The position numbers were made by a program, and so were the translations under genes. Positions 20,315 through 29,210 of a DNA stretch of 64,000 bases are shown in pieces. The stretch's first letter is position 1. Each line of letters starts with the position of its first letter. This stretch comes from Flavobacterium azizsancarii (GTDB lineage Bacteria > Bacteroidota > Bacteroidia > Flavobacteriales > Flavobacteriaceae), in assembly GCF_027980145.1 (NCBI RefSeq), contig NZ_JAMZNK010000024.1, positions 1-64,000 of the forward strand. Direction: 5' to 3'. Below the pieces are notes generated by a model that did not search any database, had not been told where the DNA came from, and saw only the letters and a list, made by a program, of their open reading frames with translations.

Positions 20315-21158
20315 AAACAGTGGTAATTTTATATAGTGAAACAACTAAACTGGCAATTGAAAAATAATATATTATCAAATTTTCGTGCGTTATTCTAATG
20401 ATTAATGAAATGCAACAAATTAAAAATAATACAATAAAAACAGGATAGTATTTTTTGTTGCTAATCCAGTCCCAAATTTTATACTTTCTCGTGATAAAAA
20501 TACCTAAAAGTCCCGAAATAAATCCAAAGATGCCTCCTATAAAAACATCAAGAGGATAATGCGCTCCAATACCTACTCTGGTTAGAGCAAGAGAGAACGC
20601 TGTCGTGATTATGAAAAAAATCCACAAGATTTTATAATCCAGTTTTTTTGGCATAAAAGAAAACAACAGAACGGTAAAGGTTGTAAAAATTGTAATAGAA
20701 TGCCCGGATGGTAGACTGTTGTTTCCGCATAATGTTTTTCCAATAATAAAAAAGGGACTATTATCAAATGCCAAAGCAGGTCTTGGTACTGCAAATAGTT
20801 TTTTAAGGATCGTACTAAATACACAGGAAACAAGTGAAGCACTCAATAAAGACTCCCAGATTTTAGGAGCGCAGATAATAAAAAGGGTTAAGAGCGAAAA
20901 AGAAATTAAGCAATCCCCAAGCTGCGTAAGGTTATAGATTGTATTAGGAAATTGTGATAGTTTTGAATTAATAAAAAGAAAACAATCCTTTTGTATCAGT
21001 ATATAGTTCTCTGTATTTAAAGCATCATGCTTATAAAGAAATAAAACAACTGCGACTAAAAAAAATAGAGGTAAAAAAAATAAAGATAATTTGAGTTTTG
21101 AATAATTATTAATAGCATAAGTGTTTATTATACTATTTCCTGACAGATTTGCTTTCAT
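20301..21158 (-). CDS. PAP2-family membrane phosphatase (lipid A 1-phosphatase-like)
   Basis: This 285-residue integral membrane protein carries the three PAP2 phosphatase motifs: KKLFAVPRPA, LPSGHSI, and TRVGIGAHYPLDVFIGG, with the catalytic histidines. About six membrane helices are visible. Its stop lies inside the start of the EptA gene, so the two are co-translated. PAP2 enzymes such as LpxE remove the lipid A 1-phosphate so that EptA can act there. mcr cassettes also carry a pap2 gene next to the transferase. The lipid A role is inferred from this pairing; undecaprenyl-pyrophosphate phosphatase is the main alternative. Confidence 0.82.
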   Translation of the reverse strand: MKANLSGNSIINTYAINNYSKLKLSLFFLPLFFLVAVVLFLYKHDALNTENYILIQKDCFLFINSKLSQFPNTIYNLTQLGDCLISFSLLTLFIICAPKIWESLLSASLVSCVFSTILKKLFAVPRPALAFDNSPFFIIGKTLCGNNSLPSGHSITIFTTFTVLLFSFMPKKLDYKILWIFFIITTAFSLALTRVGIGAHYPLDVFIGGIFGFISGLLGIFITRKYKIWDWISNKKYYPVFIVLFLICCISLIIRITHENLIIYYFSIASLVVSLYKITTVYVKK

Positions 21159-21704
21159 AAATTTATTTAAGATATACTGATATTTATGGTTTTATGGGGA
21201 GGTGAACGATTTTGATAAGATACTTTTTTAAGCGGGATACCTAATTAATTTTTTCCTTTGCACTAGTTTTTTCTGGGTAGAGTGTTTTTAATTCTTTCTG
21301 CGTGTTTCATTTATTTTCGGGGAAGTTATTTCTGAATTCTGTGGCAATTCTGTATTTTTAGCTATGAACTTAATTATTAAGTGTTTTTTAAGTTTTCATA
21401 GAAAACAGGAACCTCACAATAAATTTATTTAAGTGTAATAAATAGCAGATTTGTAGAAAAAGAAAGGGAAAATGGAAACGAGTCAGGTCATGTTTTTTTT
21501 TTAGTATAGATCTTATTATGGCAGTTTTTTGTAGTAGTTCTGCCGTCAATTATAGATTGACCTTTATCACAAGAAATCCTCAAGCACAACAATATGTTTA
21601 TTGATGGCTTTATGTAATTGGTAAGTTATTTGAAAGTATACCAGTATTGGTATCGATAAAAAAGTTTTAGCTGCTGATTCCGTTTATTCTTCCGGGATTA
21701 GGAG
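21159..21704. other. Intergenic region upstream of the PAP2-EptA operon
   Basis: This 546-base AT-rich stretch has no intact gene on either strand. On the + strand a short open frame near 21590-21725 (KLFESIPVLVSIKKVLAADS) reads like a decayed fragment but matches no family I know. The promoter of the PAP2-EptA pair must lie here. I found no clear TAnnTTTG box. Confidence 0.4.
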
Positions 21705-22976
21705 TTATCGCACTTTTAATGTAAAACGATGTTGATGGTCTACGAATTTGTATTTCAGTTTTAATCCGCTGACCTCTGCTATTTCGTCTGCAATAGCCAT
21801 TCCTAATCCAACAGATAAATGCGAAACAGAAATTTTCTGAAACCTCTTAAACAGTAAAGTTGCATCAAGAGCTTCTTCCTTTCCTGTATTTTGAATGGAC
21901 AGCTTATTGTGGTTTATAAAAATGATAATTTTACCTCCGGTTATATTATGACGAATGGCATTTTGAAATAAATTATTAATTAGGATCATGCACAGGTCAG
22001 AATTCATTTTGATTAAAAAATCAAACTTGACATTTTTTTGAACTTCTATTTTTTGCTCTCTGATATGTTCTTCAAAAAGCAGTAATGATTCATTGACCAT
22101 TTTCTCTACGGATACTGTTTCAGTAGTTTTAAACTGCCTGTTTTCGATTTTGGTCAACAATAGCAACGACTTGTTAAGCCTGATTAGTTTCGAGCTCGCG
22201 TCATCAATAGCAATAATCAATTCTATGTCTTTTTGCTCAAGATTTTCAGATTGTATAAGGAGATCGATTTTAGATTTTATTACGGCAAGTGGCGTCTGGA
22301 TTTCGTGTGATGCGTTTTCGGTAAATCTCTTCTGACTATTGTAGTCTGTGATCATTTTACTCATCATTTCTTTAACACAGTGACTCAATTCCTTAAATTC
22401 TTTTACCGAAGTTTTTTCAAGATTTGGAACATGATTGTCGCTGGCACGAAAAACTCTTAAGGTATGTATCATTTTATAAAAAGGCTGCCACAGTGTTTTA
22501 GTAACCCAGAAGTTGATGCCAAGTGAAATTAAAAGCTGTAATAATAAAATGGCGGTAAGCATAGAAAAAATACCTTCAAAGAGTTCGTCAAATTCGACTG
22601 AGCTGCGCCATATTTTTATTTGATAATATTTTGTTTTGACTCTTAGTACAGAAGTAATCATCTGATTTATGGCCAACTCTTTTTCTGATCGGTCAAAAAT
22701 CAAAGTATCTGAGAAGATATCCTTATTAACTTTTTTAAAGTCAGGTTTGGTAATTATTTTTATTTGAACCTCTTTACCTTTTGTAAACAAATAATCAGAG
22801 ATAGTGTCATTCTCTCTTAAGTATTGTTCAATCCTTTCTTTCCGGTCCATCAGTACATCATCATTACTTTCTTTTAATTCCTTAATAATATAAGAATAAG
22901 TAACAAATCCCGATAAGAGTAAAACAGGAATACTCAATACCACGAAATACAGATTAGTTTTAGCTAATAATTTCAT
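21705..22976 (-). CDS. Sensor histidine kinase (QseC/PmrB-like)
   Basis: This 423-residue membrane kinase has two membrane helices (residues ~8-28 and ~135-157) enclosing a ~105-residue periplasmic sensor. It is followed by a linker, a HisKA domain with the phosphoacceptor in ENASHEIQTPLAVIKSK, and a HATPase domain with N-box NNLFQNAIRHN and G-box VGLGMAIADEIAE. Its start overlaps the stop of the regulator gene by 4 bases (ATGA), so the two are coupled. The stimulus is not known. Its position next to PAP2-EptA makes envelope stress or cationic peptides plausible. Confidence 0.9.
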   Translation of the reverse strand: MKLLAKTNLYFVVLSIPVLLLSGFVTYSYIIKELKESNDDVLMDRKERIEQYLRENDTISDYLFTKGKEVQIKIITKPDFKKVNKDIFSDTLIFDRSEKELAINQMITSVLRVKTKYYQIKIWRSSVEFDELFEGIFSMLTAILLLQLLISLGINFWVTKTLWQPFYKMIHTLRVFRASDNHVPNLEKTSVKEFKELSHCVKEMMSKMITDYNSQKRFTENASHEIQTPLAVIKSKIDLLIQSENLEQKDIELIIAIDDASSKLIRLNKSLLLLTKIENRQFKTTETVSVEKMVNESLLLFEEHIREQKIEVQKNVKFDFLIKMNSDLCMILINNLFQNAIRHNITGGKIIIFINHNKLSIQNTGKEEALDATLLFKRFQKISVSHLSVGLGMAIADEIAEVSGLKLKYKFVDHQHRFTLKVR

Positions 22977-23653
22977 TGATGTATTTTAAAATTGTAGCCA
23001 ATGCCATAGATGGTCTGGAGGTAATCACAACACTTATTTTCTAAAAGTTTTTTTCTCAAATTTTTTACATGGTTGTAAATAAAATCAAAATTATCGAATC
23101 GGTCAGCATTGTCTCCCCATAAGTGTTCTGCAAGTGCATTTTTGCTCACCACGCGGTTTTTATTGGCAATAAAATAGAGGAGTAAATCGTATTCTTTAGA
23201 AGTCAGAATTACGTTTTGACCATTGATAAAAACACTTCTCTCTGCTGGAAGAATCCGGATTTCATTGAGCGTAATTTCTAAATTACCATCGAAATCTTTT
23301 CGTCTGATAAGGGCTTTTATTCTCGAATTTAATTCGGATAAGTGAAAAGGTTTAGGCAAATAATCATCAGCACCAAGATCGAGACCATAGATTTTATCTG
23401 AAAGTGAATCTCTGGCAGAAATAATGATAATACCGGCTTTGGATTTTTTTAGTTTTGTTTTTCTTACCAGATCAAGACCGCAGCCTTTAGGCAATGTAAT
23501 GTCAACAAGAATACAATCATAATCGTAGAGCGCTATTTTTTGCTCTGCTCTATCATAGTCAGAGGCTACTTCTACAATATGACCTTCCATTTCAAAGTAT
23601 TGCTGAATACTTTTCTGTAATTCAAGTTCGTCCTCAATTAGTAATATTTTCAT
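22973..23653 (-). CDS. OmpR/PhoB-family response regulator
   Basis: This 226-residue regulator has an N-terminal receiver domain (LLIEDELELQ, the phosphoacceptor aspartate in CILVDITLPKG, lysine in LPKPFH) and a C-terminal winged helix (LTSKEYDLLLYFIANKNRVV, then YNHVKNLRKKL and TIYGIGYNF). It is the first gene of the pair and partners the downstream kinase. It probably controls the PAP2-EptA operon 550 bases further on; this is inferred from order only. Confidence 0.92.
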   Translation of the reverse strand: MKILLIEDELELQKSIQQYFEMEGHIVEVASDYDRAEQKIALYDYDCILVDITLPKGCGLDLVRKTKLKKSKAGIIIISARDSLSDKIYGLDLGADDYLPKPFHLSELNSRIKALIRRKDFDGNLEITLNEIRILPAERSVFINGQNVILTSKEYDLLLYFIANKNRVVSKNALAEHLWGDNADRFDNFDFIYNHVKNLRKKLLENKCCDYLQTIYGIGYNFKIHQ

Positions 23654-23949
23654 CGTACCGTAACCTGACTTTTATCCAGGCGAATATAAGAAATATTTTC
23701 ACTTTAATTTGTAGACATTTTTGGAATAAAAATATAACTAATCTTTTGCTGTTTTTTGAAAAACACATGATTATGTCAGTTCTTATAATTTATTCAACGT
23801 ATTAATATGCAAAAGAAAAGAGGCTTACAGAGAATTGTTTTTCGAATTGATATAAATGAGCTTTTCAGAACATAGAATTTGAACTGTACAAGAAATAAAT
23901 TTTCCTAAAAACACCTGAAATTTGTTCTATTAATTTAAAAGTAAAAAAG

Positions 23950-24765
23950 ATGAGTAAGACAGTACTAATAACAGGCAGCAGCAGTGGTATTGGCAAAGCA
24001 ACAGCGATATTTTTTGCAGATCAGGGCTGGAATGTTATTGCGACAATGAGAACACCTCAAAACGAAACAGAACTTACATTATTGAATAATGTATCAGTAA
24101 CCGCATTGGATGTTTTAGATCCTGAAAGCATCGAAAAAACAGTACGTGAGGGTATAGAACGTTTTGGTAAAATTGATGTTTTGGTTAATAATGCAGGTTA
24201 TGGCGCTTATGGGCCATTGGAAGTTTTTGAAAGAGAAAGTATTATCCGTCAATTTAATACTAATGTAATTGGTTTACTTGATGTTACCAAAGCAGTGCTG
24301 CCTCATTTCAGAGCAAATAAAGATGGAATTATAATTAATGTTTCTTCTATGGGCGGACGTCTGACATTCCCTTTCGGGGCTTTGTATCACGGTACCAAGT
24401 TTGCTGTAGAAGGGATTTCAGAGTCGTTAAACTTTGAAGTGGCTACATTTGGCGGAAAGGTCAAAATAATTGAGCCGGGTGCTACAGCAACTGATTTTGC
24501 AGGACGTTCTTTTGATTTTAAAAATGATGAGAATCTGACAGAATACCAAGGCTTGATGAAAAAATTATTTGATTTAATGGAAAGTCTGGGGGCAAATAGT
24601 TTTCCTCCTGAGGTAGTGGCACAAAAAATTTATGAAGCTGCAACTGATGGTACTGACCAATTGCGATATGCTGCAACACCTGATGCAATAGCTTTATTAG
24701 AAAAAAGGAACAATGAAAGTGATGCCGTTTTTATTGCGGACATGAAAAAACAATTCGGATTATAA
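23950..24765 (+). CDS. SDR-family NAD(P)-dependent oxidoreductase
   Basis: This is a classical short-chain dehydrogenase of 271 residues. It shows the cofactor motif TGSSSGIG (residues 7-14), NNAG (~82-85), and the catalytic YHGTK (with upstream serine in INVSSMGG). The long C-terminal helix region resembles retinol/ketoacyl-type SDRs active on small carbonyl compounds. The substrate is unknown. It stands alone on the + strand, with a clear terminator downstream at 24864-24895. Confidence 0.9.
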   Translation: MSKTVLITGSSSGIGKATAIFFADQGWNVIATMRTPQNETELTLLNNVSVTALDVLDPESIEKTVREGIERFGKIDVLVNNAGYGAYGPLEVFERESIIRQFNTNVIGLLDVTKAVLPHFRANKDGIIINVSSMGGRLTFPFGALYHGTKFAVEGISESLNFEVATFGGKVKIIEPGATATDFAGRSFDFKNDENLTEYQGLMKKLFDLMESLGANSFPPEVVAQKIYEAATDGTDQLRYAATPDAIALLEKRNNESDAVFIADMKKQFGL

Positions 24766-24863
24766 TAGTGTCTTTCTAATGCAGATCTTTAGTCATCTGG
24801 TTTTGAAAAAAGATAAAGTGAAGAATTGTTTATGATAGTGGGATGAGAATAATTTAGAAATAA

Positions 24864-24895
24864 AAAACCTGCGAATCCTAAGATTTGCAGGTTTT
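24864..24895 (+). terminator. Terminator of the SDR gene
   Basis: AAAACCTGCGAATC pairs with GATTTGCAGGTTTT around a 4-base loop, followed after a few bases by a T-run. From there to 25099 I see no gene beyond the 3' flank of the NmrA gene. Confidence 0.8.
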
Positions 24896-25099
24896 AGTGT
24901 TTTTTTATGTTTCTGAACAGATTGAAATAAAAGCTGTCTTTTAAATGTTTATCGCATTCAGTGCTAAATTATATAAAAACTTTGGATGGTGTATACTTCT
25001 GTTTTTCAATTATTTAAGTGGTACTTGCGCAATTTGCTTTGTATCATTATCTTTTTCTATTAGCTCTGATGAAGCAGTAGTTTTTTTGCATTTAAACAA

Positions 25100-26077
25100 T
25101 CAATAATTTGTTTTTTCTCCTTGCCAATTTGTACGATGGAGGAATTCTTCCCAGGTAAGCGTGTCAGGATTTATTTGTCTGCTCCATAGCAAATCCTTGT
25201 CTTGCCCATAATAGCCATACTCAACAGCATATTCAGACATGCCGATAATCTCCTGCAATAAGGTTTCATTTGAACTAAATTCCGGGAAATGATCAAGAAA
25301 ATCTTCCCGTTTGAATGCTGAACTATATTCGGCTTTCTTACCTGTGACCCTGATAAAAGTATCAATTATTTCCTGGGGAGCGATGATATCACCAATAACC
25401 GGTAAGGATTTACCCGCGTATTTAAGCGGATGTGCAAAAATTTCTAAAACAGCCGGTCCCGTGGCAGTAATGGGATCAACAAATGGTGCGCGGAAGTCCT
25501 TTGGGAGATATATAGGAAATACAAGTACATCGTCTTTTACAATTGGAGTATAAAATTCTATCAGATTTGTATAAAAGAAAGCCATATATATAAACGTGCT
25601 TTTGACTGGCAGTGTACGTATATAATCTTCAACTTTTGCCTTGTCTGTAAAATGGGGTGCAAACTTTTTACCATCGGTAATTTTATCTACATTTTCCAAA
25701 CTGCTAAAGACAACATGCTGAACTCCTGCCTCGACAGCAGCGTCTGCCAGTTCTTTGCCTAACTCAAACTCATGTGTTTGTGGCGGAGCAATATTTGGAG
25801 TGAGCATGAAAACACCATAGGAACCTTGAAATGCTTCAACGAAGTTTTTTTTATATCCAAGATCAAGTGGTATACTAACAAGTTCAGCACCCTGGTCGAT
25901 CAGCTTGATTGCATCGGGTGAATCAATGCGTCGTGTAATGCCACGTACCCTATAGCGACCACTTTGTAAAAGAGTGCGTGCAACACTGCCTCCTTGTTTG
26001 CCCAAAATACCTACGATAGTAATAAGCGGTTTGTTTTTTTTGGACGTTGATTCATGTCCTTTTAGATCAAATACCAT
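25100..26077 (-). CDS. NmrA-family NAD(P)-binding protein
   Basis: This 325-residue Rossmann-fold protein is of the atypical SDR/NmrA group. The N-terminal dinucleotide motif is IVGILGKQGGSVARTLLQSG (residues ~20-39). The conserved SSLENVDKITDG region and the substrate-domain segment FVDPITATGPAVLEIF follow. There is no YxxxK catalytic pair, which fits redox-sensing NmrA-like proteins as well as quinone or isoflavone-reductase-like enzymes. It is divergently transcribed from an HxlR regulator with a 115-base shared control region, a common arrangement in which HxlR represses the reductase. Confidence 0.85.
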   Translation of the reverse strand: MVFDLKGHESTSKKNKPLITIVGILGKQGGSVARTLLQSGRYRVRGITRRIDSPDAIKLIDQGAELVSIPLDLGYKKNFVEAFQGSYGVFMLTPNIAPPQTHEFELGKELADAAVEAGVQHVVFSSLENVDKITDGKKFAPHFTDKAKVEDYIRTLPVKSTFIYMAFFYTNLIEFYTPIVKDDVLVFPIYLPKDFRAPFVDPITATGPAVLEIFAHPLKYAGKSLPVIGDIIAPQEIIDTFIRVTGKKAEYSSAFKREDFLDHFPEFSSNETLLQEIIGMSEYAVEYGYYGQDKDLLWSRQINPDTLTWEEFLHRTNWQGEKTNY

Positions 26078-26121
26078 ATTGTGTTTTTTAAGTAAATTTT
26101 AAACTATAAAAATAATAGTAG

Positions 26122-26152
26122 CAAAATTATTTATAGTTAAGTAAATTTGCAA
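26122..26152 (-). promoter_or_regulatory. Promoter of the NmrA gene
   Basis: On the minus strand TTG (26152-26150) is followed after 20 bases by TAATTTTG (26129-26122), a full match to the Bacteroidota TAnnTTTG box with the right spacing. It lies 45 bases before the start codon. Confidence 0.6.
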
Positions 26153-26176
26153 TAACTATCTATTTAGATAGCTCTT
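26146..26176 (+). promoter_or_regulatory. Promoter and palindromic operator of the HxlR gene
   Basis: TTTG (26146-26149), 19 bases, then TAGCTCTT (partial TAnnTTTG match) suggests the hxlR promoter. Between the boxes lies CTATCTATTTAGATAG (26156-26171), two 7-bp arms with a 2-base spacer. It also abuts the upstream box of the NmrA promoter. A further inverted pair AACTATAAA / TTTATAGTT lies at 26102-26110 and 26130-26138. These are good candidates for HxlR binding sites controlling both genes. Confidence 0.5.
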
Positions 26177-26192
26177 ATAAAAAACAAATGAT

Positions 26193-26585
26193 ATGGATTT
26201 AGAATGTAAAAGTGATTTTATTGAGGTGAACAGTAAACTATTTCCATGCACTGTAAGTATAGCTATGGATCTGGTTGGCGGAAAATGGAAAGCAGTTATA
26301 TTATATCACTTAAAAGATACAGATAAAAGATATAATGAGTTAAGAAAAGAAATGCCTGCTGTCACGGAAATGACACTTAGCCTGCAACTAAAGCAACTTG
26401 AAAAGGATGGTCTTATATCGCGGACGGTTTATGGCAAAAAGCCTCCTATTAAAGTTGTTTATAGTTTAACGGATTTTGGAAGATCCTGTATTCCTATGCT
26501 TAATGCCATTACTGAGTGGGGGAATCAAGTTGCTGCTCAAAAAGGGGAATTTATCGACACAAAATCTGTTAGTGCAACGATTTGA
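26193..26585 (+). CDS. HxlR-family winged-helix transcriptional regulator
   Basis: This 130-residue protein matches the HxlR family over its length: CTVSIAMDLVGGKWKAVILYHL, then RYNELRKEMPAVTEMTLSLQ (recognition helix) and the wing VYGKKPPIKVVYSLTDFG. A cysteine near residue 18 (FPCTVSIAM) is at the position used for redox or aldehyde sensing in several HxlR proteins. It is divergent from the NmrA gene and probably represses it and itself. Confidence 0.92.
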   Translation: MDLECKSDFIEVNSKLFPCTVSIAMDLVGGKWKAVILYHLKDTDKRYNELRKEMPAVTEMTLSLQLKQLEKDGLISRTVYGKKPPIKVVYSLTDFGRSCIPMLNAITEWGNQVAAQKGEFIDTKSVSATI

Positions 26586-26775
26586 TAATTTGATTGACCA
26601 TTTGGTACAGGATTAATTGCTTTGTGGGAAGTATAGAAAAGTTTTAATTAACATCTTACTAGAGCAATCTTTCGCAATTTATAAACATTTCTGATGATTT
26701 TCAGGCTGGCGTTGATGAATATTATAAAATATTTCTACTACACATCTTTATAATTTTCCTTATGAAAAAATAAAA

Positions 26776-26813
26776 AAAGAGTCCGCTTCGATATTTTACG
26801 AAACGGACTCTTT
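26776..26813 (-). terminator. Terminator of the aldehyde dehydrogenase gene
   Basis: AAAGAGTCCG pairs with CGGACTCTTT, with an inner TTCG/CGAA pair and A/T-runs on both sides. It lies just after the dehydrogenase stop on the minus strand and may also serve the hxlR transcript. Confidence 0.8.
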
Positions 26814-26831
26814 ATAAAAAAAACAATCTAT

Positions 26832-28235
26832 TTAATTTGGATTTGAAGCTTTAGTAATTCGTATAAGCTTAGCATTTACAAATTCATAAATCCCTGCAGG
26901 AGATTGTTCACGGCCATATCCGGATCCTTTAGTTCCGCCAAAAGGCAGTTCTGGAGTAATCCCTGTCAGATGGTTGATGTAAACCATCCCGGTTTCTATT
27001 TGTCGGGCAACATTTACGGCTCTTTTTTCATCTCCGCTAAATACACTTCCACCTAAGCCAAAGTTTGTTGCATTTGCAAGAGCTACTGCTTCATTTTCGT
27101 CTTTAACACGATAAAACATAAATACCGGACCAAAGATTTCTTCATTATAAGCAGAGTTTCCAGGTTCTATATTTGTAAGTAGGGTAGGTTCCATAAAAGC
27201 ACCTTTGCGATCAATTCGTTTACCACCCAACAATACAGTAGCACCTTCTTTTACGGCTTGTTGTACTTGTTTAATAACACCTTCAACAGCTTTCTCGCTG
27301 CTCAGAGGAGCAAGTGTAGTTTCCGGACTCATAGGATCTCCAACTTTAATAGAAGCAAATTTTACTTTTACTTTTTCTAAAAAAGAATCTGCAATGCTTT
27401 CTTCAACAATAATTCGTTTAGGAGAAGTACATACCTGTCCGGCATTCCACATACGACCGTTTACAGCAGCATCAACAGCTTCATCTATATTGGCATCATT
27501 GAGCACAATAAAAGCATCACTTCCGCCAAGTTCCAAAGTCGATTTTTTTATATATTTACCTGCTGCCGCTGCAATCGATGCTCCGGCTGGCTCACTTCCG
27601 GTTAATGTAACCGCTTTAATACGTATATCAGAAACTAGTTCACTCGCTTTTTCACCCGGTATAAAAAGGTTTTGGTAAACACCTTCGGGAGCACCGGCTT
27701 CAAGAAAAATATCTTCCATAAGCTGAGCACATTGCGGTACATTTGAAGCATGTTTAAAAAGCATGGTATTACCGGCCATTATATTAGGCGCCGCTGATCG
27801 GGTAATCTGATAGAAAGGAAAGTTCCAGGGCTGTACACTAAGTAAAACACCCAACGGTTCATAACTAAGAAAAGCAAATCCTATAGGAGTTTCTAACGGA
27901 CTATCAGCCAGAAATTTTTCGCCATTATCAGCATAATAATCAAAAATAGCGGCACTTAATTCCACTTCTTGTATCGCTTCTCGGTGTAATTTACCCATTT
28001 CCAGTGTTGCCAAAGCCCCTAATTCTTTTTTTCTATCGCGCATGATAGAGGCCACTTTATGCAATAATTTGGCTCTAACATTAAAAGCGGTTTTTTTCCA
28101 GGTTTTGAAAGCTGCGTCTGCTTTTGAAATTTTTGACTCAAGCTCTTTATCGTTCATAACATCAAACTGTTTTACAATTTCGTTATTAAACGGATTGACT
28201 GATTTAACAGATGACTCTTTAATTGAATTTTCCAT
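26832..28235 (-). CDS. NAD(P)-dependent succinate-semialdehyde dehydrogenase-type aldehyde dehydrogenase
   Basis: This 467-residue aldehyde dehydrogenase has the general-base glutamate in STLELGGSD, the nucleophile cysteine in NAGQVCTSPKR, the oxyanion-hole motif LSVQPWNFPFYQI, and the C-terminal PFGGTKGSGYGRE. Its length and the PEVYQNLF / SGDEKRA segments resemble the short Sad/GabD2 subgroup that oxidises succinate semialdehyde. Substrate assignment is by resemblance only. It is a single gene, divergent from the phosphoglycerate mutase. Confidence 0.88.
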   Translation of the reverse strand: MENSIKESSVKSVNPFNNEIVKQFDVMNDKELESKISKADAAFKTWKKTAFNVRAKLLHKVASIMRDRKKELGALATLEMGKLHREAIQEVELSAAIFDYYADNGEKFLADSPLETPIGFAFLSYEPLGVLLSVQPWNFPFYQITRSAAPNIMAGNTMLFKHASNVPQCAQLMEDIFLEAGAPEGVYQNLFIPGEKASELVSDIRIKAVTLTGSEPAGASIAAAAGKYIKKSTLELGGSDAFIVLNDANIDEAVDAAVNGRMWNAGQVCTSPKRIIVEESIADSFLEKVKVKFASIKVGDPMSPETTLAPLSSEKAVEGVIKQVQQAVKEGATVLLGGKRIDRKGAFMEPTLLTNIEPGNSAYNEEIFGPVFMFYRVKDENEAVALANATNFGLGGSVFSGDEKRAVNVARQIETGMVYINHLTGITPELPFGGTKGSGYGREQSPAGIYEFVNAKLIRITKASNPN

Positions 28236-28421
28236 AATAATATATTATTTAAAGTATACTTATAAAGGTACACCTTACATTTTTCAATAAACTTAGCGTA
28301 CTGTTAATGTTTATCATAGCTCTGTTAAAATTAAAAACAGATATGAAACTGAGCCATAAGATGTATATTTTGATTTTATACAATTCTAAAAACTAATGCA
28401 TTAATTGTTTTATCTTTATAA

Positions 28422-28429
28422 TAGTTTTG
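28422..28429 (+). promoter_or_regulatory. Candidate promoter box of gpmA
   Basis: TAGTTTTG matches TAnnTTTG, 21 bases before the start codon. A clear upstream TTTG at the expected distance is not seen. Confidence 0.35.
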
Positions 28430-28450
28430 ATATGGCTTTAAATATAAAAA

Positions 28451-29053
28451 ATGGCACAATTAGTTTTTGTCAGACATGGACAATCTCTTTATAATCTGGA
28501 AAATCGATTTACAGGAATTCTTGATGTTCCGCTCACGGATATTGGAAAAGAACAAGCAAAACTTGCGGGAGAGAAACTCATTGGTTATGTTTTCGATATT
28601 GCCTATACTTCTATGCTGATAAGGGCTCAGGAAAGCTTAGAGATTATCCTCAATGAAATGAAGGTAACAATCCCTATCGTAAAAAATAAAGCCTTTAATG
28701 AGAGAATGTACGGTACTTTACAAGGACTCAATAAGGAAGAAACGGCAAAAAAATATGGTCTGGCTCAGGTGGACATCTGGAGAAGAAGTTATGATGTATG
28801 TCCTCCTGATGGGGAAAGTTTGTTAGATACTTACAACCGCGTAGTTCCTTATTATAAAACCGAAATAGAAACAAAACTAAAAATGGGACAGAATGTTTTA
28901 ATAGTAGCCCATGGCAACAGTCTGAGATCCCTGATGATGTATCTTGAAAACATCAATCCTCTTGATATTGTAAAAGTAAATATCGCAACAGGAATACCCA
29001 GAGTTTACACGTTTGATGCTGAACTGAAAATTTCTAATGTAACCTATCTATAG
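28451..29053 (+). CDS. gpmA: 2,3-bisphosphoglycerate-dependent phosphoglycerate mutase
   Basis: This 200-residue histidine phosphatase-fold protein carries the dPGM signatures: RHGQSLYNLENRFTGILDVP (catalytic histidine), NERMYGTLQGLNKEET, RRSYDVCPPDGESL, and the second histidine in VLIVAHGNSLRSL. It interconverts 3- and 2-phosphoglycerate in glycolysis. It is slightly shorter than the E. coli enzyme, as usual in Bacteroidota. It precedes the ergothioneine operon by 157 bases but is probably a separate unit. Confidence 0.85.
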   Translation: MAQLVFVRHGQSLYNLENRFTGILDVPLTDIGKEQAKLAGEKLIGYVFDIAYTSMLIRAQESLEIILNEMKVTIPIVKNKAFNERMYGTLQGLNKEETAKKYGLAQVDIWRRSYDVCPPDGESLLDTYNRVVPYYKTEIETKLKMGQNVLIVAHGNSLRSLMMYLENINPLDIVKVNIATGIPRVYTFDAELKISNVTYL

Positions 29054-29210
29054 TTATCTCTGTGAAGCTTTTAATAACAAAAACAAGAAGTAAATTCACG
29101 ACTGAAATTATTAAATTAATACTATTTTTTATTTAAAAATACTTATTCTGTTTTTTAAATTACTAACTTAGAGTATAATACAAACTCACAAACAGCAGTA
29201 ATTTAATACT

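Noticed and set aside
25000-25099. Short frame ending ASSELIEKDNDTKQIAQVP past the NmrA gene
   Set aside because: It has coding-like composition but no start codon or recognised family and is under 40 codons; too little to call.
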